NCBI RefSeq assembly: GCF_030269925.1
Contig: NC_085117.1
Location: forward strand, 5,452,231-5,516,230
DNA: 64,000 nt
Origin: Bombyx mori
Lineage: Eukaryota; Arthropoda; Insecta; Lepidoptera; Bombycidae
Direction: 5' to 3'
Shown: in pieces, positions 11,301-23,000 of the stretch
How positions within the stretch are numbered: position 1 is the stretch's first letter
Layout of the letters: every line of letters starts with the position of its first letter
Program-made: the position numbers and the translations under genes
Notes under the pieces: generated by a model
The model's database searches: none
Told to the model about the DNA's origin: nothing
What the model saw: the letters and a program-made list of their open reading frames with translations, nothing else

Positions 11301-14300
11301 GGTACCAGCCACACTAAACAAAAAACTAATTACAATTTGACCGCAAATTAAAATAAGATTTTGTTTTGTTTTGTTAACTTTGTGGTTGAAAATGGTGGCT
11401 CCCTGGATCCCCTTTCGCGACTTTGAAGCCCCTCAATCACTGGTCGCCGAACTCCTAGATTAAGACGAAGAGTTCGACGAGCAAACTAACCCGTAGACAC
11501 TGCCCGCTGTGTTCCTCGCGGGATCTTCTCAGTGGGTCGTAGTTCCGATCCGGCTATACATTCTGTGAAACACTGCTCTTGCTATGGCTAATGTGAGCAA
11601 ATTCTCTGTTTGAGCCCATGAGCTCATCTACCAGTCCTGGCGTAATTGAAATAGCCTCTTAGGCTACCAGCGAGTATGTAGGGAAAGGGATCTGGGTACA
11701 ACTGCTCTGACTAAGCCTGGTACGACCATGGGCTGTTGACTGGATTATGTTGTATTGCAGACTTAACTCTCCGTTCGTTCGCAGCTGTATCTGATATCAC
11801 TGAACAATCCACTTGGTGTAGAATACCGTTTTAGACCTCTATTTGGAGGGGCGCCGTCAGCCCCAACGGACTCCAAATAAATGAACAATGATATCAACAG
11901 TGCTTTGCGCGAAATGTGCTCTTCTGTTGGAGGTCCTTTGGAATGCATTGAACGATTTTTAGGCTCCGGACATAGCAGAGTTCGGGGCTGCAGGCGAAAC
12001 AAACATTTACCATCTGGAGGTACGCTCACTGGCCCACGTCGGGTTGCTGGGGTTCCCGAATGCCGGGAAGAGCACCGTGCTGAGAGCCATATCGCGCGCG
12101 CGGCCCAACGTCGCACCGTATCCCTTCACGACGCTGAAGCCGCACATCGGTGAGCGCTCTCATTTGACATGTGTCAGAAATGACAGCTGTCAATTGTAGA
12201 GGGAAGTGCATGGTGAGGTCGGAGCTCATACCTTGAGCTCCTGACTCGGAGCGGCTCGTTCCGCCTGCGCCAATATGAAAGGCTAATTATTTTAAGCGAC
12301 ATTTATCTTTGTAATTAAAGGTCCGTTTTAATATTTGGTATCAGCGTCAACAGTTGAATGTTTTTTAATTGTACTTCAATTAAGTTTACTTCGTTCAAAT
12401 AGCTGAAGATTATTTTGAGGTTATGATAAATATTAAACTTTAAATGGCTCTATTGTAATTTTGTACAAATGTCGCTTAAAGTTTAAGCCTTAAACTTAAA
12501 GTCTTTCACCCCTCGATACGGCTTATTAACAAATGTAATTCTGTATTTCCACTAGTAACAACCAACAACTGTTCACGATTGACTTCCACGGTGAAGGAAT
12601 AACATCGTGCAGTAAAAATCAAACCCGAAAAATTATAATTTGCGTAATTACTGGTGGTAGGACCTCTTGTGAGTCCGCACGGGTAGGTACCACCGCCCCG
12701 CCTATTTCTGCCGTGAAGCAGTAATGCGTTTCGGTTTGAAGAGTGGGGCAGCCGTTGTGACTATACTGAGACCTTAGAACTATATCTCAAGATGTGTGGC
12801 GCATTTACGTTGTAGATGTCTATGGGCTCCAGTAACCACTTAACACCAGGTGGGCTGTGAGCTCGTCCACACATATAAGCAATAAAAAAAAAAAAAAAAT
12901 TGTAATTATGATTTCGACGAATAATTTCCCAATTAGAGCAAGAGCCCGCGACAGCCAGACCTTCGTTATTTTATAAAAGCTGAAAGTTTCTCTGTGTATG
13001 TCTCCAACACAGGTAAGAACGACCCGCGATTATAGAGTTCCGATTGTGGTTACTTGGGCAGGTAACAGGCAGTAAAGGTATATAAAATAGTACCTTAAAT
13101 TCGTTAAAGTATAAAGTTATTTTTTTTAATTAATTACTCCAGAATATCTTTAGAAATCACGATATCTATTGCCGGACACTTTTTACAGTTGCTACCCCCT
13201 GCCGGACACCCCTAAACTTTAATAAATTTTAATTATACTTTCGTTATACTATAAAAGCTGAATTTTATATATGTTACTTAGGGACTTATAAAAATATGTT
13301 ACCCCAATAGCCAGACAGTTTTAATGGTTCTTACATCTTGCCGGACACATTGAGAGCCCGCTGTGCGAGCGCGAGGTAGCAACTGTTCATGCGGGTGTGA
13401 GTGAGATAGAGTGCTTAGTCTATTGTGATCTTTTAAGATATCTAATAAAAAATAAGTTTATTACGTTCATAGCAATGTTATAGAAAGTAAAAAATGTTAT
13501 TTGAACATTATAAAGTACAAACAAAATATTATTACATGTCAAAGAAAAATATTTAATCGTTCTTATAATTTTCCTCATTGTCGTCGATATTTTCGTTATC
13601 TTCATCGCCGCTACTACAGTTACTCTAGTCTATTGTCACCAATATCCAATACCTTATCCATTAGTTTCTGAAAAAAATTAAGAAAAAGTATACAATTTGA
13701 ATAATTAAAAAATTATGTGCAATAATTTGTCATAATAATTACATACCTGATTGAGTTTTGAGCGAATCTCCAACATAACTTAGTATTTGTCATCTTTCAA
13801 TACCCTGCCATTATTATCCGGGTTGATATGAGGTTGGATTTTTTAGATGAGCACTATTCCAAATTTTATATATATAATTTGATCGCAAAAATTGCTGCAA
13901 TAGCTCGCTTTTACAAGTTGGTAGATTGCTAACGTAAAAAATTCGCAATTTCTTTCGGTCAAAAGCTTCGTTTACATCAGAGACTGTATACGAGTCGATG
14001 AATATTTGAAGTCGAGCAGCATCAACATCAATTACATTACGGACATTGTAAACATTGCATATAAATCTGAATGATATTATAGATGTTTTGTTGTTGATCT
14101 AAATTTTCAATTGATTCGCTGTTACGGAAATTCTTGAAAGCTTCCTGGTACTTTGGATATTTTTTTAATGTTTTATATGGTTTTAATTTTCCTTTCCTGA
14201 AGAATGCACGATAAATCCCAGAAATGACAGCTGATGTGCAGTAAAAGATCACAATAGACTAAGCACTCTGTCTCACTCACACCCGCATGAACAGTTGCTA

Positions 14301-15980
14301 CCTCGCGCTCGCACAGCGGGCTCTCAATGTGTCCGGCAAGATGTAAGAACCATTAAAACTGTCTGGCTATTGGGGTAACATATTTTTATAAGTCCCTAAG
14401 TAACATATATAAAATTCAGCTTTTATAGTTTAACGAAAGTATAATTAAAATTTATTAAAGTTTAGGGGTGTCCGGCAGGGGGTAGCAACTGTAAAAAGTG
14501 TCCGGCAATGGATATCGTGATTTCTAAAGATATTGTGGAGTAATTAATAAAAAAAAATTACTTTATAGTTTAACGAATTTAAGGTACTATTTTATATACC
14601 TTTACTGCCTGTTACCTGCCCAAGCAACCACAATCGGGACTCTATAGTCGGGGGTCGTTCTTACCTGTGCTGGAGACATACACCGAGAAACTTTCAGCTT
14701 TTATAAAATAACGAAGGTCTGGCTGTCGCGGGCTCTTGGGCTAAATGTGTTCTTATCCTATCCTTATCTTTTCTCCTAGAGTTGACTGTCTTTGGTTTAC
14801 TGGAAGGCGGTTCGCGTCTCGGTTAAGTTTGTTCAAATACGGCTTAAATTGCGCCTTTTGTTGAAATAATAAATAATGAAAATAATTTCCTTGAACTGCT
14901 GGGAGGGCGTGCAGTGCCTCACCCTCCTATTCTGCCTGTATCGCCTTCGTGTCCAAATAATAGCAATGGTGCTGTCCGTGGACAACACCGAGCATCCTGT
15001 GAAACTAATAAAGAGCTTCTTATAAAACAATCATCTTCGACTCTCGTTCAACTTCGTGAATAACAGTTAGGGACGGTACACCGCGAGTGCGCAGTTCGAT
15101 TCTCGGTTGAAGTCGAACGCGGATCGTTTGTTTGTTTGTTTGTCATTGGTGTAACGTTGCAGGCACGATACTGTACGACGACTACGAGCAGGTGGCGGTG
15201 GCCGACCTCCCGGGGCTGATCCCTGGCTCACACATGAACTACGGCCTGGGTGAGTTGACGCTGGTTTAGGACTTTGGCGGAAACGCGAGGAATGAAGTTG
15301 CGTGATTTGTTTTATTTTGTCTGTTTAGTGTTTGTTCAGGTTTAAATGTGTAATAACGATGGTTTATTAACTGTTTTGTATCTGTGAAAGTGCACAAATG
15401 TGGGAAAATTGAACAAAGCCGCTGATCGGGATCTTCCAAAAAGTCCACTGAAAAGTCTCAGTAAATGACCATCATTTTACTGAGATTATATTTCATTTCA
15501 TTTCATATCACATATCATATCATCTCATTTCATTTCACTTCATTTCATAATATCATTTTTCATATAAAAAAGTTAAAAATCCCTTAAAATTTTGTGTATT
15601 AATGAACACTACAGATTTTTCCGTTGCGGAGCGTGTCTGGACCTCACGCGTCACTAATATGTTTGAACCCAGGTATACAGTTCCTGCAGCACGTGGAGAG
15701 GTGCCGAGGGCTGGTTTTCCTGCTGGACGGCAGCTCCTCGCCCGGGGACCAGCTCCGCGTGCTGCGCCGTGAGCTGCGGGGGTACAGCGCCGCACTGGCG
15801 CGCCGACCGGCCCTGCTCGTCGTCAACAAGATAGACTTGCCCGAAGCGAAACGCAACTACGAGCTCATGAGGAATGACTACGACAATGTCATCGGCGTGT
15901 CGGCCAAGTACGGGGTCAATCTGCAGCAACTGCTGGCCGCCATCAGGGCGATATACGATGAGAATGATTTTCGTGAATAA
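8365..15980 (+). CDS. MTG2: Mitochondrial ribosome-associated GTPase 2 (Obg family)
   Basis: Obg-type GTPase, known in animals to assist mitochondrial large-subunit assembly. Exons: 8365-8643, 9118-9244, 11009-11136, 11963-12149, 15163-15249 and 15673-15980 (TAA), all GT/AG and in frame; 371 residues, slightly shorter than the ~400 of vertebrate MTG2. Order: basic N-terminus compatible with a mitochondrial presequence; glycine-rich Obg domain ([25 protein letters not shown], residues ~55-170); then the G domain with G1 [10 protein letters not shown]2 PFTT, G3 DLPG, G4 NKID and G5 SAK, all intact. There is no C-terminal OCT/TGS extension. AATAAA at 16035-16040. Introns hold two Bm1 copies, a mariner, a jockey end and the long-armed element, making a ~1.1-kb CDS span 7.6 kb. 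It converges with the ZAD zinc-finger gene. Confidence 0.95.
8850..9094 (+). mobile_element. Bm1-type SINE, 5'-truncated
   Basis: 3' body and A-rich tail only. It ends just ~20 bp before the acceptor of MTG2 exon 2 (9118), so its A-rich tail sits close to the polypyrimidine region. Confidence 0.85.
9622..10924 (-). mobile_element. mariner transposon, mori/maT-like (DD37D)
   Basis: 1303-bp element in MTG2 intron 2, flanked by TA at 9620-9621 and 10925-10926. Terminal inverted repeats begin CCTAGTCAGGTCATAA on the left and (read inward) ACTAGTCAGGTCATAA on the right. It encodes a transposase on the minus strand, opposite to the host gene. Size, TA target and DD37D spacing fit the silkworm mori-subfamily mariners. 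Confidence 0.93.
9747..10783 (-). pseudogene. mariner transposase, broken by one frameshift
   Basis: Two minus-strand frames form one transposase of about 345 residues. The first (ATG at 10783) has the N-terminal HTH region and reaches ...DDRSRSG; then a 1-base deletion near 10607 shifts the frame. The second (read down to 9747) carries the catalytic domain. The triad is visible: [14 protein letters not shown] (95 residues later) and LNPLDYKIW with 37 residues between the second and third Asp, i.e. DD37D. Apart from the frameshift no stop interrupts it, so this copy is relatively young but cannot make a full enzyme. Confidence 0.9.
11430..11685 (+). mobile_element. Jockey-like non-LTR retrotransposon 3' end
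   Basis: Shares the 3'-UTR block with 21616-21835, here more diverged, in MTG2 intron 3. Confidence 0.6.
12555..12900 (+). mobile_element. Bm1-type SINE lacking the tRNA head
   Basis: Starts at the GTTCACGATTGACTTCCACG block downstream of the head and runs to a long A tract at 12888-12900. MTG2 intron 4. Confidence 0.88.
12937..14741. mobile_element. Long-TIR (foldback-like) DNA element, ~490-bp arms
   Basis: The left arm (about 12939-13433) and right arm (about 14246-14738) are near-identical inverted copies with scattered substitutions. Both begin CAAGAGCCCGCGACAGCCAG and end near GATCACAATAGACTAAGC read outward. Each arm has three GCCGGACAC motifs. The ~810-bp centre carries minus-strand remnants of a coding region. 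The target-site duplication was not resolved. It lies in MTG2 intron 4, so the pre-mRNA could fold into a very long hairpin. Superfamily not identified. Confidence 0.85.
13560..14252 (-). pseudogene. Decayed ORF remnant inside the long-TIR element
   Basis: Minus-strand coding pieces in sequence: a basic segment ([17 protein letters not shown], 14037-14252), then after a frameshift a segment with [18 protein letters not shown] and [18 protein letters not shown] (about 13815-14060), then stops, and finally an acidic tail ([16 protein letters not shown], about 13560-13625) ending in a stop. The layout looks like the C-terminal part of one protein. It resembles multicopy uncharacterised arthropod proteins from memory; function unknown. 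Confidence 0.55.
15271..15570 (+). repeat. Dispersed repeat 'A', partial
   Basis: Related to 21843-22215 (+). It contains the CATTT pentamer stretch (15488-15560) in MTG2 intron 5, about 100 bp before the last exon. Confidence 0.6.
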
Positions 15981-16147
15981 ATGGTTTTGTTGAAAATGTT
16001 TTTGTCTGTTTTGTGGGTAGATGAAGTTTAATCAAATAAAATGTTTACAAAACTGAAGCTGTCTACTATTTTGTTGGCTAATATGAGTGGTCTGAGTCAC
16101 GGGGCACTTGGACATCAGCACGTGAATTATCGATCCACAGAGCAGGG

Positions 16148-16930
16148 CCTTTTTTTTTCGGGCCTGTGGCGTATCCACCTACGAGGTCCCTGCGCATAGT
16201 TGGCGCGCGTGGTATGTAAGACTCAACGATCTGCATGGTGTTGTGAGCAGACCGCGGGCCCAAGGATTTTAGGTTCCACCCACTAAACGACTCCCCTGCA
16301 CTCTTACACCCGACGTCCGATCCCCTCCGAGGCCAGAACCCGGATGAGGTAGGGGGGTTACCGCGGTCAACAATACAACCAGACGGCGCGGCTCACCCCA
16401 AAGACGCCCAGCCGACAGAGCCTTCGAGGCAAATCGAATCTGGAACGTCGGCTGTCTCGGTACGGCAGCCCGTCAGGCCGTCCAGACGGTGCCGCTGGTG
16501 TCCCGGAATACCCCGCTGGACCAGAACCAGCCTGCTAGGTCGGGACGCGATACACCGCCAACCGGTCGCTCTATTTACTCCCCGGCAGCACGCTAGAGTG
16601 CTGTTAGCGCGCCGCGCGGTTTCTACCCCCTCAGGTCGCCCCTTGACTTTCGGGGGAGGCCGCTACCTACAGGGGCCGGGACGTACGGGCGTATTCCCAC
16701 CTCCGGCCCCCGGATCGATGGCGACGGATCGGTGCGGAAAGGGAAGAGCTCTCCCTCTCTCGTTCCGCCGCCTCCTTCTGCGAAATGGTGGACTCGCAGA
16801 AGTCGAGCATCGCCTTCCAGGACTCGTCGCTGCCAAGCATCGTAGCCACGACGCGCGGCAGCGAGAGCTCCTCTCCTATGACCGCGACGAGGGCGGCGCG
16901 TTGCTCGAGCAGTGCCTACCCGCACACAGA
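16148..16930 (-). mobile_element. R1-clade-like non-LTR retrotransposon, 3' end
   Basis: Minus-strand coding remnant ends an RT ORF (SDESWKAMLDFCEST, then a basic tail; about 16640-16915). It is followed by a 3' UTR that matches the element at 34498-35545, and a T tract on the plus strand at 16149-16158 (A tail). It lies in the gap between convergent MTG2 and the ZAD gene. R1 assignment is from family memory. Confidence 0.7.
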
Positions 16931-17051
16931 TCAGGACACATATATATTAAGATTATACATTATTATTATAAAGAAAACAAGACGTTTGCTTTGATAAAAA
17001 AAATGTATATATATTAAGAAACATCACAATTCGTTAAGTACAGGGCGCGCG

Positions 17052-20000
17052 TCACGTGTCGGCGGCGGGCGCGGGGGGCGGGGCGGGCAACACTTGCGGC
17101 GACTTCTTGGTCTTCTTCACGCCGTACGGCGCCTTTATCTGCGAAAGGAGGGGGAGGGGGGGTCAACCTCTCAAATTACAATGTTTATTCACATTACATT
17201 GCGCGTTGCGCACCGACCTTGTGGTGTATCTCCTTGAGGTGCCGGTAGAGGCTGGAGTGCCAGGAGAAGGCGGCGCTGCATTTCCCGCAGCGGTAAGGCG
17301 TGTGGCTGGTGTGCAGCGCCGTTATGTGAGACTTCAACTTGGCTGAATTCTGAAACACATTGATTTCCACGTCGCTTGCTGAACCGGATATCTGGGTTCG
17401 ATGACCCCCCTGTGGCGGGCAGCCATCATACAACACCAGATATTCGACAGATGCCTGAATCTCGCTTACGACGTCAACAAGATGAGCTTGCATATATACA
17501 AGCTCCGAATAACAACATGCGGACCGTCGGTCTACCGAGCAATATCCAGCCGCTCGGTGGAAGATCTTCCCTCCGTTCTTAAAACCTTCAACGACCCTTG
17601 CCAAATCGAAACATATATCGAATATACCTTGATTAATTTAGTACCGAACCAGCGCCGCCGCGTGTGCGAAGACTCTAGTTCAACTGTGAGATGGAATGTA
17701 CCTTCAACTCCGAACCGAATCTACACGCGCGGCTCCTACCTGGTATCTCTTCCCGCAGACGTGGCACAGGTTAGACTTCTTTCTGCTCTCGTGCGTGTGG
17801 ACGTTCTGCATGTGTAGGTAGAGCGACGTGTGCGTCTTGAACGGCTGTCGGGCATGAGACGTGAGGTCGTGAGGTCGACGTCAGGCACGTGGCACAATGT
17901 ACACAACAAGTAGACTTGTTTGGCTTTAAAGACCCAGCAATGTAAGCAGGCGGCGAATTGATCCATAGTTTGCGAGCCGGTAGTGTACAGCGCGCGGCCC
18001 GGCCTGCTCGCCTTACATTGCGGGCGATGTATTTAATAAATCAAATTTATTTATCGTCCCAAATATCGCCTCAATAAACTCGAATACCTCAAATTACACA
18101 TTATTTACACATTACACAAATTACCGTCAGTCGTATAGTAATGAAACTTCGACCTAATGGTACACAGTGGATTCTAAGACTTCGACCTCAAGTCTCAATG
18201 TAGGCATTTGAGACTTCGACCTCAAGTCTCAATGTAGGCATTTGAGACTTCGAGCTCAAGTCTCAATGTAGGCATTTGAGACTTCGACCTCAAGTCTCAA
18301 TGTAGGCATTTGAGACTTCGACCTCAAGCTTCAATGTAGTTATTTGAGACTTCAACTTCAAGCTTGAATGTAGTAATTTAAGACCTCATCTTCAAGCCTC
18401 AATACAGGCACTTGAGACTTCGACTTCATTCCTCAATGTAGGCATTTGAGACTTCTACCTCATGCTCAATGTAGACACCTGAGACTTTGACCTCATGCTT
18501 CAAAGTAGGCATTTGAGACTTCAAACTCATGCCTTAAGATAAGAATTTGATGATCCATAAACACGAATCAACACCAGGTGGGCTGTGCACTCGTTTATCC
18601 AACTTGAGCAAGTTGAGCAACGAAGTACCAGGAGCGCATAACTGCTAAGGAAGTCTGCTACAGCATGACCCAAGGCCTCGATAACGGGACGTCCGGGCCA
18701 GGGGTCACGCTGCACCGGTCGCACTGTAGACGGCGCTCACCTTGTCGCAGACCTTGCAGCGGAACTTGACGCGCTTCAGATGCTCCCAGTCGATGTGGTC
18801 CTTAAGATTTGTCTTGCTCACGAACCTCTTGCCGCACTCGCCGCAGACGAACCTGTGCCGGCGCTCAGGCGGATGTTACACAGCGGGGGAGGGGGGAATT
18901 TAAAAGCGACAGACAACGACACGTTCACCCGCGCCCGCACTCTGACCCCCGGGGGGCGGGGCACGTGTCGCGGGGCGGGGGACCCCACACATACTTTACA
19001 TCTACCCGCAATTCGGGAAACAAGTAAATTGAAACATTCAATAATGTATCAACGGTTTAGAGAACATTTATCATGAAGGCGGTGGCGACCTCAACGTTGA
19101 GGCAGTACTCACATGAACTGTTCGACGGGGACGTGCATCTTGGAGCCGGTGAGGTGCTGCCTGAAGGTGGCTATGGAGGAGTATCGCTTGTCGCAGGTCA
19201 CGCAGTACAGCTCGTCCGCTTCCCGGGCCTGCGGGCGGCGCCGCTGTCCCCCACCCACCACATACAGCAGCGGGGCGGGGGACAGTGCGGGGTCAGCGTG
19301 GTGGAACAGCCGGAATTGCCCAAAGACCCATCGATATACATGGTGAATTGTCACTGTCGATTATGGACATCAACAGTGCTAACGCTGCTGAGGTCCCCTC
19401 ACCTTGTGGCTCCGGATGTGGCGGTGCAGGTTGGAGTTCCACCGGTAGACGCGCTCGCAATGCGGGCACGGGAACTTGTTGTGGCCCCGGTGCACCACGC
19501 TGCGTCGCCGCAAAATAAAATTATTCGACTGTTACTCTGTTGTACTGTTTTTTACTGGTGGTAGGACCTCATGTGAGTCCGCGCGGGTACCTTCCCGCCA
19601 TTTCAGCCGTGAAGCAGTAATGCGTTTCGGTTTGAAGGGCGGGGCAGCCGTTGTAACTATACTGAGACCTTACAACTATATCTCAAGGTGGATGGCGACA
19701 TTTACGTTGTAGATGTCTATGGGCTCCAGTAACCACTTAACACCAGGTGGGATGTGAGCTTGTCCACACATATAAGCAATAAATAAAAAAAATATTTTCC
19801 AAAATATTTTCTATAATAATAATTAAAAATTAACTTTTTTTTTTTAAGCCTGTTCACTTAACCGTCTTCGCCATTTTCCTTTTCTCTGTCATTCTCTTTC
19901 TCATAGTTCTCTCTCGCTCACACTTTAAGGCTCCGTTTCACGCTCTTTTCATACATTCCGTTCTTACCAATGCTACTGATGTTTGTCCGCGATCAACTCC

Positions 20001-23000
20001 GAAACTTACCAACGGATTTTAACTCTTTTTTTTCACATTCTGTAGTTTGATCCGACTTGAGAGATGGAACAGTTTTGATCTCAGTTTATATACACAACAT
20101 ATATTTTAATGCAAGTTATTTGTTTGATAACAAGTCTATTGTCTGTCAGTGAGCTCTGAGTTTCTGACAGATGGCAGTTAGCTTATCGACATGTCGGTTG
20201 ACAGAGTTCGGCGAGTGTCTAATAGATGGCGCTGCATGAAAGGTCCCCGCGTTATGTTGTACCCACATAGGTACTGGCGAACAAGGTGGTACTCGGCGTC
20301 AGAGATATGAGGTCGAATTTCCGTCCCAGATAGTAAACAAACAAAATCATTTTTAATTAATGCGACCGCACGTCGTGTCCTCCAGAGGGCGCCGGGGAGT
20401 CCGCGGCTAGCATCCGTCCCCGGCGTTCCCTGGTGGGTCCCCTCGGCGCGGTGCTGGCAGAACTCACTCGATGTGGCGGCGGTGCGTCTTGGCTGTGCTG
20501 AACATCTTCCCGCATTCGGCGCACTGCGGCCTGTCGCCGGCTCCCTGCGAGGTCACCGCGGGCGTCATCAAACGTTACGCTACCGTCGGCGCCGGGGTCG
20601 CGCCACGGGATTGCCCCCGGGCGCTCCCACACACAGACACACACTGCACTTATTAGATAAACTAGACAAATACTCTGGGGCGACCAGCGCGACATAAAAT
20701 CGATGCCTCCAATGAACACTACGCCAACTCCAAATTCGTAGGTTTACAGGAGGGCGTTTAAATGAAAAAGTTGATAAAATCTTTGTATATTTATGGTTTT
20801 TTCTTGTGTAACTAGCTGATTTACTCTTGCTTCGAATCCCATCAATAATGATTTGTAATACTTTTGAAATAGTGAAGCGATTTGCGTGAAAAACGAAAAT
20901 GTCAAAATGCTGAGTTAGAGTAGTGTTCATTGGAGCCATCGAAATTATAATTTGCGTAATTATTGCTCGTAGGTTCTTTCGTGTTAGCCGTCATATCTTA
21001 AGGAGAGTGGTGGCAATCACGTTGTTGAAGTCTGTGGACTCGGGTGACCACTTAACACCAGATGGTCCGCTCGTCCACCTATTTTAGCAATATCGGGTCG
21101 TGGTCGCAACTCTACCGTACAATGAAAACCAAATTTACTAATGAGCAGACCGGTCCGCGGCGCCCCTCCGGCCTGCGCACTTGTCCCTGACCCGCGGCGC
21201 CCCCCGGCCCCCGCACCTGTCCCTGACTCGCGGCGCTGCGGGCGGCGGTCTCTTTGTTAGAGTCTTCGTTGTTGGCGACCAAGGGTTCACCGTCGCTCCC
21301 GGCGTCCGTCAGCCCGGCCTGACAGTCCACGCTGTCAGTGTTGACTGACGGCGACCTGGGCCTCTTACGTTTCAGTTTCGTCTTCTTTTTACGAACTTTG
21401 TTTTTTTTCTCTTTAATTTTCTTTTTGGTCTTCAGTTCCGCCGGGCGCGCTTCCTCCTGCAATGTTTGAAGATGTTAGTGAAATTGTTAGCGCCCTGGTG
21501 CAGCCTCCTCTAAGGACACAGTCTGGATCCTTATAAAAACGTACATATATTATATATGAAAGTAACACAAAATTCATTATTTAATATAGTTTACTCGAAA
21601 ACATGAACATGGTATACACTCTCAGACACAGCCCACTGAGTTTCTCGCCGGATCTTCTCAGTGGGTCGCGTTTCCGATCCGGTGGTAGATTCTGCGAAGC
21701 ACGGCTCTTGCTAGGGTTCGTGTTAGCAACGTCATCAGGTTTGAGCCCCGTGACCTCACCTACAAACGTTAGGGTTACGCTGAAATAGCCCCTAAGGCTA
21801 TCAGCTCAGGTAGGAAAAAAAAAAAAAAAAGAACATGGTAGGGACTTTTTGGCGGTAATGCGAGGAGTGAAGTTGTGTGATTTGTTTTATTTTGTCTATT
21901 TAGTGTTTCTTCAGGTTTAAATGTGTAATAATGGTGGTTTGTTAGCTGTTTAATATCTGTGAAAGTGCACAAATGTGGGAAAATGAAACAAAGCCACTGA
22001 ACGTAACTACTCAGAATCCCCCAAAAAGTCCACTGAAAAAATCTCAGTAAATGGCCACCATTTTACTGAGATTATATTTCATCCCATATCATCTCATCTC
22101 ATTTCACTCCATATTATCAATTTTCATAAAAATAAGAATATAAATTAAAATAAGACATGACCTAAAAGTCTTAGTTACCAGGTCATAAAACCCCTTAAAA
22201 AAATATTAACATGGAAGTATTTAAATGTTTTTTATACAGCTATATTTACATACATACTTTTATGTGTTAAGTCCAATTTAAGTCTTAAACAGAACATATA
22301 TCCCAAAGACAATAAGTTATTATTACAACAACAGTTTCGAAGTCAGTATAGTACCACATCGACTGCGGGACTGAACAAATACAGGTTTACTCACATCAAC
22401 TACAAAGTCATTGACAAAGGTCTCTGGTTCGTCATGTTCAACAGGCTCTATTTTGACTTCTAAGTCTGCCTCCTGGATGATGTCTTCGTGCTTCACATCA
22501 TCAGAGTAGTCGTAGTTGTGTAGACGATAGATTTGCAACTGTGATTGCAGCAAAAACGGGTTTATGTTCTGAAATCGACATCAACAATTTCCATCAGATG
22601 CTGCCATATATGAAATCTGTACAAATATTGTGATGAATAGAGTAGATCTTCAGTATTGATATTGATAATTTTTAATTAATAATTGGAATCAAGATTGAAA
22701 CCTTAGGCCCCAATGTAAGTAGGGGTTCTAACAGCACTGCACCACAGAGCCATACAGTGGGAAATTTTTAGTTACATGATACTTTTAATGTGGATTACTC
22801 TTAGATTTATAATTTGGTAGGTAGTTTTTGTGAATCCTTATTGTAATTATGTAATTATCTAAAATTTGTATAACATTTTTTTTGTACTTAAGTTTGTATG
22901 TCAGTCTCTGGTACCTATGGCACAGAGAATCCTAATGAAGGGCTGGATGATGATTACAATTTTTTCTCAGTTATTATTAAGATTATTGTTATAGTATTTC

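Noticed and set aside
16598..17017. 139-residue plus-strand open frame and its shadows
   Set aside because: GC-rich antisense of the R1-like retrotransposon fragment.
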